Assembly (NCBI RefSeq): GCF_000720175.1
Contig: NZ_JOIX01000046.1
Coordinates: 1 to 56,037 of the forward strand
Direction: 5' to 3'
DNA: 56,037 bases
From: Streptomyces sp. NRRL S-337
GTDB taxonomy: Bacteria > Actinomycetota > Actinomycetes > Streptomycetales > Streptomycetaceae
In this document: positions 26,356 to 34,809 of the stretch, in pieces
Layout of the letters: each line of letters opens with the position of its first letter
How positions within the stretch are numbered: the first letter of the stretch is position 1
The notes under the pieces: generated by a model
The model's input: the letters and a program-made list of their open reading frames with translations, nothing else
The model's database searches: none
Told to the model about the DNA's origin: nothing
Position numbers and translations under genes: made by a program

Positions 26356-27089
26356 ACGCCTCCCGCGGCCGCCGCGCCGCAGCCGAGGCGATCGGCACCG
26401 GGCTGCTCGTGGCCGTGGTCGTCGGTTCCGGAATCCAGGCCACCGAGCTGTCGCATGACGTCGGCGTCCAACTGCTCGCCAACTCCCTGGCCACCGTCTT
26501 CGGCCTCGGCGTCCTGATCGCTCTGCTCGGGCCGGTCTCCGGCGCCCACTTCAACCCCGCCGTCACCCTCGCCGCCTGGTTCACCAGTCGCCGTGATCCC
26601 GACGGCCTCACCCTGCGCGACGTCGCCGCCTACCTGCCCGCCCAGATCGCGGGTGCGGTGGGCGGGGCGATCCTGGCCGACGCGATGTTCGCCAGGCCGC
26701 TGGTGAAGTTCTCCACCCACGACCGGTTCGCCGGCCACCTGTGGCTGGGCGAGGTCGTCGCCACGGCCGGACTGATCCTGCTGATCTTCGGCCTCGACCG
26801 GATCGGCCGCGCCTCACTTGCCCCGGCTGCGGTGGCCTCCTACATCGGGGCCGCCTACTGGTTCACCTCCTCCACCTCGTTCGCGAACCCGGCGGTGACG
26901 ATCGGCCGTACCTTCACCGACACGTTCGCCGGGATCGCGCCCGCCTCGGTCGCCCCGTTCATCGCTGCCCAGCTGCTCGGCGCGGCGCTCGGACTGGCCG
27001 TCGTCACCGCGGTCTACGGGCCGAACACCGCCCAGGCCCGCCGCGCGGTCGACCTCCGGCACAGCGCACCCGAACCCGCCGCCCCGTGA
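26352..27089 (+). CDS. MIP-family aquaglyceroporin of the ars operon (AqpS-like)
   Basis: A 245-aa channel with six helices and two NPA boxes: residues 68-70 (HFNPAVT) and 179-181 (FANPAVTIGR, followed by the selectivity-filter Arg186). The GTG start overlaps the arsR stop (GTGA). In rhizobial ars operons an aquaporin replaces the exporter and lets arsenite made by ArsC leave down its gradient; the same role is inferred here. Confidence 0.9.
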   Translation: MNASRGRRAAAEAIGTGLLVAVVVGSGIQATELSHDVGVQLLANSLATVFGLGVLIALLGPVSGAHFNPAVTLAAWFTSRRDPDGLTLRDVAAYLPAQIAGAVGGAILADAMFARPLVKFSTHDRFAGHLWLGEVVATAGLILLIFGLDRIGRASLAPAAVASYIGAAYWFTSSTSFANPAVTIGRTFTDTFAGIAPASVAPFIAAQLLGAALGLAVVTAVYGPNTAQARRAVDLRHSAPEPAAP

Positions 27090-27118
27090 TCCCACCCGCC
27101 CCGAGAAAGGCACCCACC

Positions 27119-27541
27119 ATGAGCCCTTCCGCTGAGCGCCCTTCCGTGCTGTTCGTCTGCGTCCACAACGCCGGCCGCTCCCAGATGGGCGCCGCCTTCC
27201 TCACGCACCTCGCCGGCGACCGGGTCGAGGTCCGCTCGGCGGGCTCCGCACCCGCCGACTCCGTCAACCCGGCGGTCGTAGAGGCGATGAAGGAGGTCGG
27301 CATCGACATCTCCGCCCAGACCCCGAAGCTCCTGACCGCGGAGTCGGTGCAGTCCTCGGACGTGGTCATCACCATGGGTTGCGGCGACGTCTGCCCCGTC
27401 TTCCCCGGCAAGCGCTACCTGGACTGGCAGCTCGACGACCCGGCCGGCCAGGGCGTCGAGGCCGTACGGCCGATCCGTGACGCCATCGAACAGCGGGTCC
27501 GCGGCCTCCTCGGCGAGCTGGGTATCCCAGCCTCCGCCTGA
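27119..27541 (+). CDS. arsC: arsenate reductase (low-molecular-weight phosphatase type)
   Basis: A 140-aa enzyme with the P-loop CX5R (Cys14 to Arg20, CVHNAGR) and later cysteines Cys88 and Cys92 in MGCGDVCP, followed by the DWQLDDP segment with a catalytic Asp. It reduces arsenate to arsenite using thioredoxin or mycothiol. ATG at 27119 with GAGAAAGG upstream, 29 bp after the aquaporin stop. Third gene of arsR-aqp-arsC. Confidence 0.93.
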   Translation: MSPSAERPSVLFVCVHNAGRSQMGAAFLTHLAGDRVEVRSAGSAPADSVNPAVVEAMKEVGIDISAQTPKLLTAESVQSSDVVITMGCGDVCPVFPGKRYLDWQLDDPAGQGVEAVRPIRDAIEQRVRGLLGELGIPASA

Positions 27542-27621
27542 CGCCCGCGCGGCACGCGATCAGGTGCCGAAGGGCGGGACCTGCTGCACGGCGAGGTCTC
27601 GCGCAGCCGCGGGAAGCGCAG

Positions 27622-27815
27622 GTGGTGGTATTGCAGCCCCCGCGCGAGCTCGCGCCGTATGACGGTGGGCAAGAGGGTGGCATCACTCGACCGGAGTTCG
27701 ACGCGTACATGAGTGGCGCGACCCAGGCCGGTGGGCCACCCTCGAAGAACCGCGGCCTTTCGAGGAGCCGGTGCCGCTCACCGCTCTCCGGGCCGCGGGG
27801 ACCTTCCAGGGCTGA
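27622..27815 (+). pseudogene. frameshifted C-terminal remnant (ASCH/EVE-like)
   Basis: One frame reads ITRPEFDAYMSGATQA and, after a shift near 27730, another continues ATLEEPRPFEEPVPLTALRAAGTFQG to a stop at 27813. The pattern of a D-A-Y-x-x-G segment followed by EPVPL resembles the C-terminal part of ASCH/EVE-type RNA-binding proteins, a weak call. The N-terminus is missing. Confidence 0.35.
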
Positions 27816-28556
27816 CTATCTGTCGGATGCGCCCAAGGCGGTCAGGATGTCGTGGAGGGTGTGCTCGAAGAGCGGCTCGGGGTCGGTGAGGGCGAAGTCG
27901 AGGTGGCCGAAGACCTCTACGGCCACGGCTCCGTACAGGCGGGCCCAGCAGGAGACGAAGACGTAGAGGATCTCCAGCGGCACGGGTTCACCGGCCAGGT
28001 GTTCGCGCACCTCCTCCAGTTGGACGATCCATGACGGGTCCAGGTCGTTGGGCGGCTCGATGCTGCCGTGGTGCCACAGCTGGACCATCAGGTCCAGCAG
28101 GACGGTGCCGAAGCGCCAGCTGGGGTCGTGCGCGGCCGAACCGGGCGCGGTGTCGGCGTCGGTGACCGGTTTGGCGAACAGCAGCCCGAACTCGCGGGGG
28201 TGGGCCAGTGCCCAGCGGCGCAGTTCCCGGCATACCTCCCGCAGCTGCCGCCCTGGCTCCTCAGCGGGACGGCGTTCGCGTGCCTCGGCCAGGGCCGCGG
28301 CCAGTTCGTCGTAAAGGTGTGAGGTCAGCGCCTGGATCAGGTCGCGGTGGCTGGCGTAGTAGCGGTAGAGGCCGGGCGCGGTCATGCCCATCTCCCGGGC
28401 GATCGCGCGCAGCGTGACGGCGGACGGTCCCTCGTCCACGAGCAGCCTGCGGCCGGTACGGAGGATCTCGGCCAGCGCCTCTTCGCGGACGCGGTGACGA
28501 CGCCCCCCGGCAGCGGTTTCCGACGCGCTCGGCACGGCCGTGCACCCACCTTCCAC
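27816..28556 (-). CDS. TetR-family transcriptional regulator
   Basis: A 246-aa repressor. The N-terminal helix-turn-helix is SAVTLRAIAREMGMTAPGLYRYYASHRDLIQAL (first part: SAVTLRAIAREMGM). The C-terminal domain is of the TetR_C_13/WHG type with an LLFAKPV...W pattern. The GTG start at 28556 overlaps the operator region, and a second in-frame GTG lies seven codons further in. It is divergent from the darcynin gene and probably represses it and itself. Confidence 0.9.
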   Translation of the reverse strand: MEGGCTAVPSASETAAGGRRHRVREEALAEILRTGRRLLVDEGPSAVTLRAIAREMGMTAPGLYRYYASHRDLIQALTSHLYDELAAALAEARERRPAEEPGRQLREVCRELRRWALAHPREFGLLFAKPVTDADTAPGSAAHDPSWRFGTVLLDLMVQLWHHGSIEPPNDLDPSWIVQLEEVREHLAGEPVPLEILYVFVSCWARLYGAVAVEVFGHLDFALTDPEPLFEHTLHDILTALGASDR

Positions 28557-28561
28557 TTGAC

Positions 28562-28612
28562 AAAGTTAACGCCTATAACTTTAGCTCACCCCTGAAAGTT
28601 AACGGTGTTAGC
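28562..28612. promoter_or_regulatory. two TetR-type operator sites
   Basis: AAAGTTA (28562-28568) and TAACTTT (28576-28582) are inverted arms around seven bases. The nested GTTAACGCCTATAAC is echoed 33 bp later by GTTAACGGTGTTAGC (28598-28612). The region is AT-rich and separates the divergent tetR and darcynin genes. Repression of both by the TetR protein is inferred. Confidence 0.6.
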
Positions 28613-28632
28613 AAATCTCTTGGGGGATCCTG

Positions 28633-28980
28633 ATGACCTACGGCATCGTGCTCACGTACACGGTCACGCCGCGCTGGCTGGCGCTGTCGCGCGAGCAGCG
28701 CAACGCGATGCGCGCCGCCCACCTGGAGCCGGTCTTCGCCGCCTATGCCGACCGGGTCACGGCCCGGTTCTTCGACGCCGAGGCGTTCCACGGCCGCATC
28801 TCGGACTTCGCCGTGCTGGAGACGGAGGACCTGGGCGCGTACTACTTCCTCATCGAGGCGCTGCGGGACACCCCGGTCATCGCCGAGGGCTACCTGACGT
28901 TCGGTGAGGTCTTCCTGGGCGTCGAGGACGGCTTCGCCGCGTACGAGCGGGCCCTCGCATCCGGGGCCGACACCCGATGA
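28633..28980 (+). CDS. darcynin family protein
   Basis: A 115-aa protein starting YGIVLTYTVTPRWLALSREQR and containing FFDAEAFHGRISDFAVLETEDL and YYFLIEALRDTPVIAEGY. This pattern is characteristic of darcynins, small bacterial proteins of unknown molecular function with a ferredoxin-like look. Divergently paired with a TetR gene and shared operators, suggesting ligand-induced expression. Confidence 0.75.
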   Translation: MTYGIVLTYTVTPRWLALSREQRNAMRAAHLEPVFAAYADRVTARFFDAEAFHGRISDFAVLETEDLGAYYFLIEALRDTPVIAEGYLTFGEVFLGVEDGFAAYERALASGADTR

Positions 28981-29618
28981 CCGGGAGCGGTGGGGCGGGG
29001 CCGGTTCGTCGGTGGCCGGTGCGGATGTTGCGGATGGTCGCGGTGCTGGTGCTGCCCCCCGAATACGGGGGCGACACGGCCTCATTGTGTTGGACAGCGC
29101 CCTCGGCCCAGGTGGGGGCGGAAGGTCGCGATGCGCTGCCCTGCTCGGCCATATGGATGAATTGCCGTCAAGCCCGTTGCAGGCATTGTCACTCCGGTGG
29201 GTTACTGGAGGTGAAACCGGCGGGCTGCCCATCCCTCTCCGGAGGCGGGCAGCCTGTGGCATGCGAGCGTGCGTGCGTGCGCCGGGGGTGTGCCCTTTTC
29301 GGGAAGAGGGAGCCTTGAGGTCGGGTTCCGTGTGGTGTCACGGCGGAACCACGGGTGGCCCCACTAGTCCTGAGCCAAGGCAGGCGAGGACCAGTCCCTC
29401 CCAGGGCTCGTTGAACCTGCCCGCGCTGCCCCCGCCATTCCCTCCGGCCCTGGCCCCGGGCCGGAAGGAGCGGCACACCCCCAACCCAGATGTTTATGAC
29501 GGCGCTAATTTCAGACCCCCGAACCTGACGGACACGGACCCATGCAGGGGGCGAGACGCCTTGGCAGGACGGCTCGCGCGTACGTCGGGATCGGCCGCGC
29601 CGAAAGGACAGGAGGACC
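28981..29618. other. 638-bp gene-free stretch
   Basis: No open frame here has a ribosome site or recognisable family. Composition is less strongly coding-like than the neighbours. It separates the darcynin gene from phage-type genes and may be decayed mobile DNA. Confidence 0.5.
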
Positions 29619-29906
29619 GTGAACCTCGCAGGATTTCTGCTTTCCCTGGGTGCCACCTGCCGCATTACTCGTTTCATCACCAAGGACAAACTCGCGGCCG
29701 GCTTCAGGATATGGATGGCGGACCGCTTCGGTGACGAATCCAAGGTCACCTACCTGATCAACTGCTGCTGGTGCACCAGCACTTGGGTCGGAGCCTCGGT
29801 AGCCGCTTTCGCTCAACGGTGGGAAGACTCTTCATGGTTCCACCTCACGACGACCGCCTTGTGTCTCTCCTATGCCGCAGGAGTCGCTTCACGCTGGCTT
29901 GATTGA
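29619..29906 (+). CDS. DUF1360 family phage-type protein
   Basis: A 95-aa protein with a CCWCTSTWVG motif at residues ~49-58 between two hydrophobic segments. This is the signature of DUF1360, found mainly in actinobacteriophages and their prophages. A very strong ribosome site (CAGGAGG) precedes the GTG. Function unknown; likely membrane-associated. Confidence 0.75.
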   Translation: MNLAGFLLSLGATCRITRFITKDKLAAGFRIWMADRFGDESKVTYLINCCWCTSTWVGASVAAFAQRWEDSSWFHLTTTALCLSYAAGVASRWLD

Positions 29907-30041
29907 ACGCTGACAGACAGAGCGGTGAGCACGAGCAAGCGCGGAGCTTGGGCCACTCACCGGAACGCCCTCCCGGAACGACAGGACCATGCAGTACCAG
30001 CGAACCAACACGTCGACGAAGCTACGGAAGGGATCGCGATC

Positions 30042-30197
30042 ATGGCATGCAATTGCGGCGGGACAACACCGCAGACAGCTATCTACCGACTCCACCTCCC
30101 GGATGGTACGGTCCGCGATTACGTCACTTATCAGGAAGCCGACGCGGCGAACAAACGGGCTGGCGGGATCGGGACCATCTCCGTGGCCACTCGGTAA
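30042..30197 (+). CDS. small phage-type protein (DUF7196-like)
   Basis: A 51-aa protein starting MACNCGG, with RLHLPDGTVRDYVTYQEADAANKRAGG (first part: RLHLPDGTVRDYVTY). This CxC-start, P-D-G-T form matches a small protein common in the structural region of actinobacteriophages. The start at 30042 is preceded by AAGGGA. Together with DUF1360 it suggests a phage remnant. Confidence 0.6.
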   Translation: MACNCGGTTPQTAIYRLHLPDGTVRDYVTYQEADAANKRAGGIGTISVATR

Positions 30198-30281
30198 GTC
30201 AAGTCTGCCGGGTGACGCTGGCCTTTCCAGCGCCACCCGGCGAGTTGGGTGTCTGTTGGACGTTCTTTGAGGCGGCACCAA

Positions 30282-30420
30282 GGGCTGTCCCGTAATGACT
30301 GATCTTGGTGTCATGATCTGTCATGCCTGGCCTTGTCACGGCGTCGGAGCCGTCCTGGACAGCCCCGTTCGCTGGGCTGAGCTCGCGGCAGTCCGGCAAG
30401 CTGGTTGTACTGTCCCGGCG
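30282..30420 (+). pseudogene. IS5-family transposase remnant (5' end only)
   Basis: GGGCTGTCCCGTAATGAC at 30282 looks like an IS end. A frame from 30323 then reads VTASEPSWTAPFAGLSSRQSGKLV, the N-terminus of an IS5-family transposase of a different subgroup from those at the window edges. Similarity is lost after about 35 residues, so it is a short relic. Confidence 0.55.
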
Positions 30421-30772
30421 AGGCAGCCGTCCAGGCGGGAAGCCGGGCGCGTGCGAGGGCTGGCCGGCGGGTGGATCCGCGGTCTCAGGCCCATGCCGAT
30501 CACGGCGGAGGGGGCCAGTGGGTGGCTGGTGGGGATCTCGCGGCGGCACCGTCGCTCGGGCGGGATCCGATGCCCGGAGCGGCTCTTCCGCCGTAGCGCG
30601 ACAACGGCCTGCCCAGTTCGCCGCGTACACGCCTCCATTGAGGCAGGTGATGAGGCATCAAACAGGCGAAACGCGTGAATTGTCCTGTCCTTGTGTCGAA
30701 TCGACGGACGGACGACGGATCAGTCGTGTGGACGGTTTTGCCCATTACAGCTGTGCGGCTAGGGTGCCTCAA

Positions 30773-31984
30773 ATGTTCCGCGCGGCCATACCCCTCGAAC
30801 GTACTGTGGACCCGGCGCCCGAGGGGCGGCAGGATCCCGCCCCACCCATCGAGCCCAAGTCCGGTGGGAGAGATCCGTTCTTCGACAACGCGAAGTACCT
30901 GGCGGTCGTCCTCGTCGCCATGGGGCATACGTGGGAGCCGCTCACCCACGGCGGCCGGGCGGCGATGGCGCTGTACATGACCGTCTACACCTTCCACATA
31001 CCGGCGTTCGTCCTCATCTCCGGCTATTTCTCCCGCGGGTTCGACCTCAGCCCGGCCAAGATCAAGCGGCTCGTCACCAGTGTCGCCGTGCCGTATGTGG
31101 TGTTCGAGGTCCTCTACGCCTACTTCCAGCGCTGGGTTCACGACACCCCCAACGAGCCGATCAGCCTCACCAGCCCGTACTACCTGGACTGGTTCCTGGC
31201 AGCTCTCTTCATCTGGCGGTTGACCACCCCTATCTGGGAGCTCGTGCGTTGGCCCGTCCCCCTGGCGCTGACGATCGCCGTGCTCACGGCGGCCTCACCT
31301 CAGGTCGGCAACGACTTCGCCATGCGGCGGGTACTGCAGTTCCTGCCGTTCTTCGTCCTCGGACTGCACCTGAAGCCGGCCCACTTCGACCTGCTGCGGC
31401 AGCGCGCGATCCGCGTCGCGGCAGCGCCGGTGGTGCTGGGCGCCGTTGTCTTCGCGTACTGGGCGGCGCCGCGCATGGACCCCGCATGGCTCCGGCAGAA
31501 CAACGCCGTACAGGACCTGGGCATGCCGGAGTGGTTCTCCCCGGTCATGGAACTCGCGCTGTTCGGCTGCGCCTTGGTGCTCACCGTGTGCTTCCTGGCC
31601 CTGGTGCCGCGACGGAAGACCTGGTTCACGAAGCTGGGCGCGGGCACGCTGTACGGCTATCTGCTGCACGGCTTCGCGATCAAGATGGCACGCTGGTCCG
31701 GTTGGTACGACACTCTCCCCTGGGTGCGCACGCCGGTCGGCGAGGTCGTGGTGACCGTGCTGGCCGCCACTCTGATCACGCTGCTGTGCACGCGGCCGGT
31801 ACGGCGGGTGTTCCGATACGTGATGGAGCCGAAGATGTCCTGGGCGTTCCAGGGCGATGCGGACGCGTTGGCGCGGGCGCGGGCGGGCACGGCTGACGCC
31901 GTTTCCGCACGCTCCCTGAGCGGTCAGACACGTAAGTCCGACGTCGAACTCGCGGACCAACAGACGGGACGGCCCGTCTGGTGA
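30773..31984 (+). CDS. acyltransferase family 3 membrane protein
   Basis: A 403-aa integral membrane protein with about ten helices. The family start DPFFDNAKYLAVVLVAMGHTWEPL contains the catalytic-site His of the (F/Y)-D-N-x-(K/R) ... H pattern. HIPAFVLISGYFSR and LYGYLLHGFAIKMARW are also typical of fucose-4-O-acetylase/OatA-like transferases. The C-terminal ~45 residues are hydrophilic. Expected to O-acylate a cell-surface glycan or lipid. Confidence 0.87.
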   Translation: MFRAAIPLERTVDPAPEGRQDPAPPIEPKSGGRDPFFDNAKYLAVVLVAMGHTWEPLTHGGRAAMALYMTVYTFHIPAFVLISGYFSRGFDLSPAKIKRLVTSVAVPYVVFEVLYAYFQRWVHDTPNEPISLTSPYYLDWFLAALFIWRLTTPIWELVRWPVPLALTIAVLTAASPQVGNDFAMRRVLQFLPFFVLGLHLKPAHFDLLRQRAIRVAAAPVVLGAVVFAYWAAPRMDPAWLRQNNAVQDLGMPEWFSPVMELALFGCALVLTVCFLALVPRRKTWFTKLGAGTLYGYLLHGFAIKMARWSGWYDTLPWVRTPVGEVVVTVLAATLITLLCTRPVRRVFRYVMEPKMSWAFQGDADALARARAGTADAVSARSLSGQTRKSDVELADQQTGRPVW

Positions 31985-32036
31985 TCCGACGTTGGCGTAT
32001 CCGGCGTACGTGCCGGTCAACTACGAAGCCGGGCAA

Positions 32037-32081
32037 CAGCCGGCCGTCGGCCGTGCCCCGAACCCGGGGCATGGCCGGCTG
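32037..32081. terminator. bidirectional hairpin terminator
   Basis: CAGCCGGCC (32037-32045) pairs with GGCCGGCTG (32073-32081). An inner stem, GCCCCG with CGGGGC, closes around an AAC loop. It lies in the 265-bp gap between the convergent acyltransferase and kinase genes. Confidence 0.6.
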
Positions 32082-32249
32082 ACTTCCTCGTGAGGTCAGG
32101 GCGTCACCGCGGCAGGGCCGGCTCGGGCGGCCGCCTGACCGGCGGGACGTGGCGCTCGGCCGACGATGGCAAGACCCTCACCCATGCCCGCGGCTCGACA
32201 TGGACCACGTCGTGCCGTTGGCCGAGGCGTGGGACTCCGGCCACCCAGG

Positions 32250-34499
32250 TCAGCCCGACTTCGGCGGCTTCTGCGCGTCGAAGGCGAAGAGAGTGTTCTT
32301 GGCCGCGGCCACGATCACCGCACGCCCCGCAAGAGTCACACGCGGGCTTGCGTCCACCCCGCCCGTCAACCCATCGGCCTGCGGATCTGTTGTCCACAGG
32401 GGTTTGCCATCGTCCGGCGACAGTGCGACCACCCGGCCGGTGGCCGAGCTGAAATACAGTGCGCCGGCTCCCGCAACGGGACCCGACGCGCCCTCCACGC
32501 CAGTCTGCCGCGACCACCTCTTCCGGCCGGTCGCGGGGTCGAGTGCGGTGACGAGACCGGTCTGCCCGCTCACGTAGAGGGTGCTGCCCGCCATGCCGGG
32601 CGTCCCCGTGTAGGTCTTGGCCAGTCGGGAGTACGTGACCTTCTGCGAGGCCGTGTCGACCCGTGCCACCCCGTTGTAGCGGTCCAGCTCCGTTCCCCCC
32701 AGGCGTACTTGCAGGAGTACGAGCCTGCCGTTGGCGATGCCCATCGGCACGGCGGGGCCGTTGACCGCGATGGGCCTGCCCAGCGTCCCCGAGGCGCGGT
32801 CGACCGGGTACAGGGTGGGGTGGCGCACCGCAAAGGCATCCACCTCCACATCCTTCGCGCACATCGCGACGAGCTGTGGGCCTACCGGGACGGGAGCGCA
32901 CTGCGTACCCGCTGGGAATGGCGACGTCCATGTGACCTGACCGCTGTGCGCGTCGCGGGCCTCGAAGCGGGAGTTGGAGGCGTCGACCGTCACGACATCG
33001 GAGCCGACCACAATGGCGTCCTGCGTCCGACCGGTGACGGCCGTCGACTGGGCGCCGGACGGCACGGACCACAGCTCCCGTCCGTTGTTCGCGTCGATGG
33101 CCACCACCTCGCTGCGAGGGCCCTGCGGGGCGTCCCGGGCGGCGAAGCGGTAACCGAGCACCGTGTCGTCGGTGGCGCCCACCAAGTGCATGCCGCTGAC
33201 GGGGACGCCGGGGCTCTTCGCTGTCCACACCCGCGAGCCGTCCCTGGCCCTGATACGGGTCGCGACAACACCGCCGCCCCCGCAGAACAGCGCATCGCCG
33301 CGCGCGACGCAACGCAGCTCGTCGGGGATGTCCGGGCGACCACCGGGCACGGTCCTGTGCCACGGCTCGAAGCCCTCCGGAAGCGCGGCACCCTCCAGCG
33401 CAAGGCCGTTGCCCTTGTCGCCGCCGCTGTTCCCCCTGAAGCCGCCCGCCGTCAGTACGGCGACTCCTCCACCGATCGCTGCCACCGTGACCGCGACCGC
33501 AGCCGCGAGCACGGGACGCCATCGGCGACGCGGTCGGCGGCCGAGGGGAGTGTCGGCGCTCCCCGTGTCGGGACCGGCCGGGGTGGTGGTCGGGGTTGCC
33601 GGCGCCGGGGTGGCCGGCGTCGCGAAGTGGCGCTGGGTGATCATGTCGCGGGTGCGGCCCGCGTCAACTCCCCACGCGTCGGTCTGGCCGAGGTCGGCCG
33701 GCAGGTCCCGTAGCAGCACGAGGAGTTCGTCCGTCGAGGGGCGCCCGTTGGGATCCTTGGCCAGGCATGACTCGACGACCGTGCGCAAGGCCACCGGCAC
33801 ATCTTCCAGCGACGGCTCCCCGTGCACCACCTGATACGCAACTATGTATGGGCTGTCCGCGTCGAAGGGCCCGTGGCCCGTCGCTGCGTACGCGACCAGC
33901 GTCCCCAGCGAGAAGACATCGGACTGCGGCCCCACATCGCGCGGCGCCTGCAACTGCTCCGGCGACATGAAGGGCGGCGTACCGATGACCCGCCCTGTGA
34001 TCGTCAGCGTCTGCTGGTCCACGGCGCGCGAAATGCCGAAGTCGATGACGCGTGGGCCCTCTGGCGAGAGCACGACGTTCGAGGGCTTCAGGTCACGGTG
34101 GACGACCCCCACTCGGTGGATGTCCCGCAGCGCCTCCGCCAGCCCGATGGCGAGCCTCCTCAGCTCCGCTCCGTCCAGCGGGCCCTTCGTGGCGATGCGC
34201 CGGGAGAGCGTGGGCCCCTGGATATAGGTCGTCGCCATCCACGGCTGCTCGGCCTCAGGGGCAGCGTCGACCACGGCGGCGGTGAACGCGCCGCTCACCC
34301 GCCTCGCCGCCGCCACCTCCCGCCGGAAGCGGATGCGGAACTCGTCGTCCGCCGCGAACTGCGGGTGGATCAGTTTGATCGCGACAGGACGCCCCGAACT
34401 CGTCCGGGCCAGAAAGACCGTGCCCATGCCACCCGAGCCGAGCCGGGCCTCAAGTGGATAACCACCGATCTCGGCTGGATCACCTTCGCGCAGCGACAC
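32250..34499 (-). CDS. Ser/Thr protein kinase with C-terminal PQQ-like beta-propeller
   Basis: A 749-aa receptor-like kinase. The Hanks-type domain (~10-275) has GSGGMGTVFLA, Lys42, catalytic HRDLKPSN (Asp136) and DFG 153-155. A Pro/Thr-rich linker leads to one transmembrane helix (~325-350). The extracytoplasmic ~390 residues contain repeated PQQ-type blades (e.g. VVAIDANNGRELWSV, VTALDPATGRKRWS, VVALSPDDGKPLW). GTG at 34499 has GGGAGG upstream. It probably senses a cell-wall or extracellular ligand. Confidence 0.92.
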   Translation of the reverse strand: MSLREGDPAEIGGYPLEARLGSGGMGTVFLARTSSGRPVAIKLIHPQFAADDEFRIRFRREVAAARRVSGAFTAAVVDAAPEAEQPWMATTYIQGPTLSRRIATKGPLDGAELRRLAIGLAEALRDIHRVGVVHRDLKPSNVVLSPEGPRVIDFGISRAVDQQTLTITGRVIGTPPFMSPEQLQAPRDVGPQSDVFSLGTLVAYAATGHGPFDADSPYIVAYQVVHGEPSLEDVPVALRTVVESCLAKDPNGRPSTDELLVLLRDLPADLGQTDAWGVDAGRTRDMITQRHFATPATPAPATPTTTPAGPDTGSADTPLGRRPRRRWRPVLAAAVAVTVAAIGGGVAVLTAGGFRGNSGGDKGNGLALEGAALPEGFEPWHRTVPGGRPDIPDELRCVARGDALFCGGGGVVATRIRARDGSRVWTAKSPGVPVSGMHLVGATDDTVLGYRFAARDAPQGPRSEVVAIDANNGRELWSVPSGAQSTAVTGRTQDAIVVGSDVVTVDASNSRFEARDAHSGQVTWTSPFPAGTQCAPVPVGPQLVAMCAKDVEVDAFAVRHPTLYPVDRASGTLGRPIAVNGPAVPMGIANGRLVLLQVRLGGTELDRYNGVARVDTASQKVTYSRLAKTYTGTPGMAGSTLYVSGQTGLVTALDPATGRKRWSRQTGVEGASGPVAGAGALYFSSATGRVVALSPDDGKPLWTTDPQADGLTGGVDASPRVTLAGRAVIVAAAKNTLFAFDAQKPPKSG

Positions 34500-34809
34500 T
34501 CTTCCCGACCTCCCGTCCCCCGTGCACCTCTGCCACCACGGGCCTGCGTACCAGCCCTGCACACAAACTAGCCGCTCCAGCGCGTGTGCCTGACATTCCC
34601 CCGCTCCGTCAGTTTCTGCAGCAGATCTCTTCGGGCTGTGCCACTCGGCTCCATGCGGGCTGGCGTGTCGCGTACGAGGGGTCTGGTGTGGCTCTCGAAC
34701 CTGAAGTGTGACGTGGAGGGGATTCACCAGTCGGCATCCGCCTGTGTGCGGCTCAGCCCCGGCGTCCTTGCGTGAGCCGGGTGGTGCCAGGCCAAGAGGC
34801 AAAGCGAGT
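34500..34809. other. 310-bp intergenic stretch
   Basis: Nothing recognisable; it separates the kinase promoter from the end of the styA2B-like gene. Confidence 0.5.

Noticed and set aside
28557..28579. TTGACA...TATAAC as a sigma-70-type promoter for the darcynin gene
   Set aside because: The spacing is only 11 bases, too short; the sequence is better explained as TetR operator arms.
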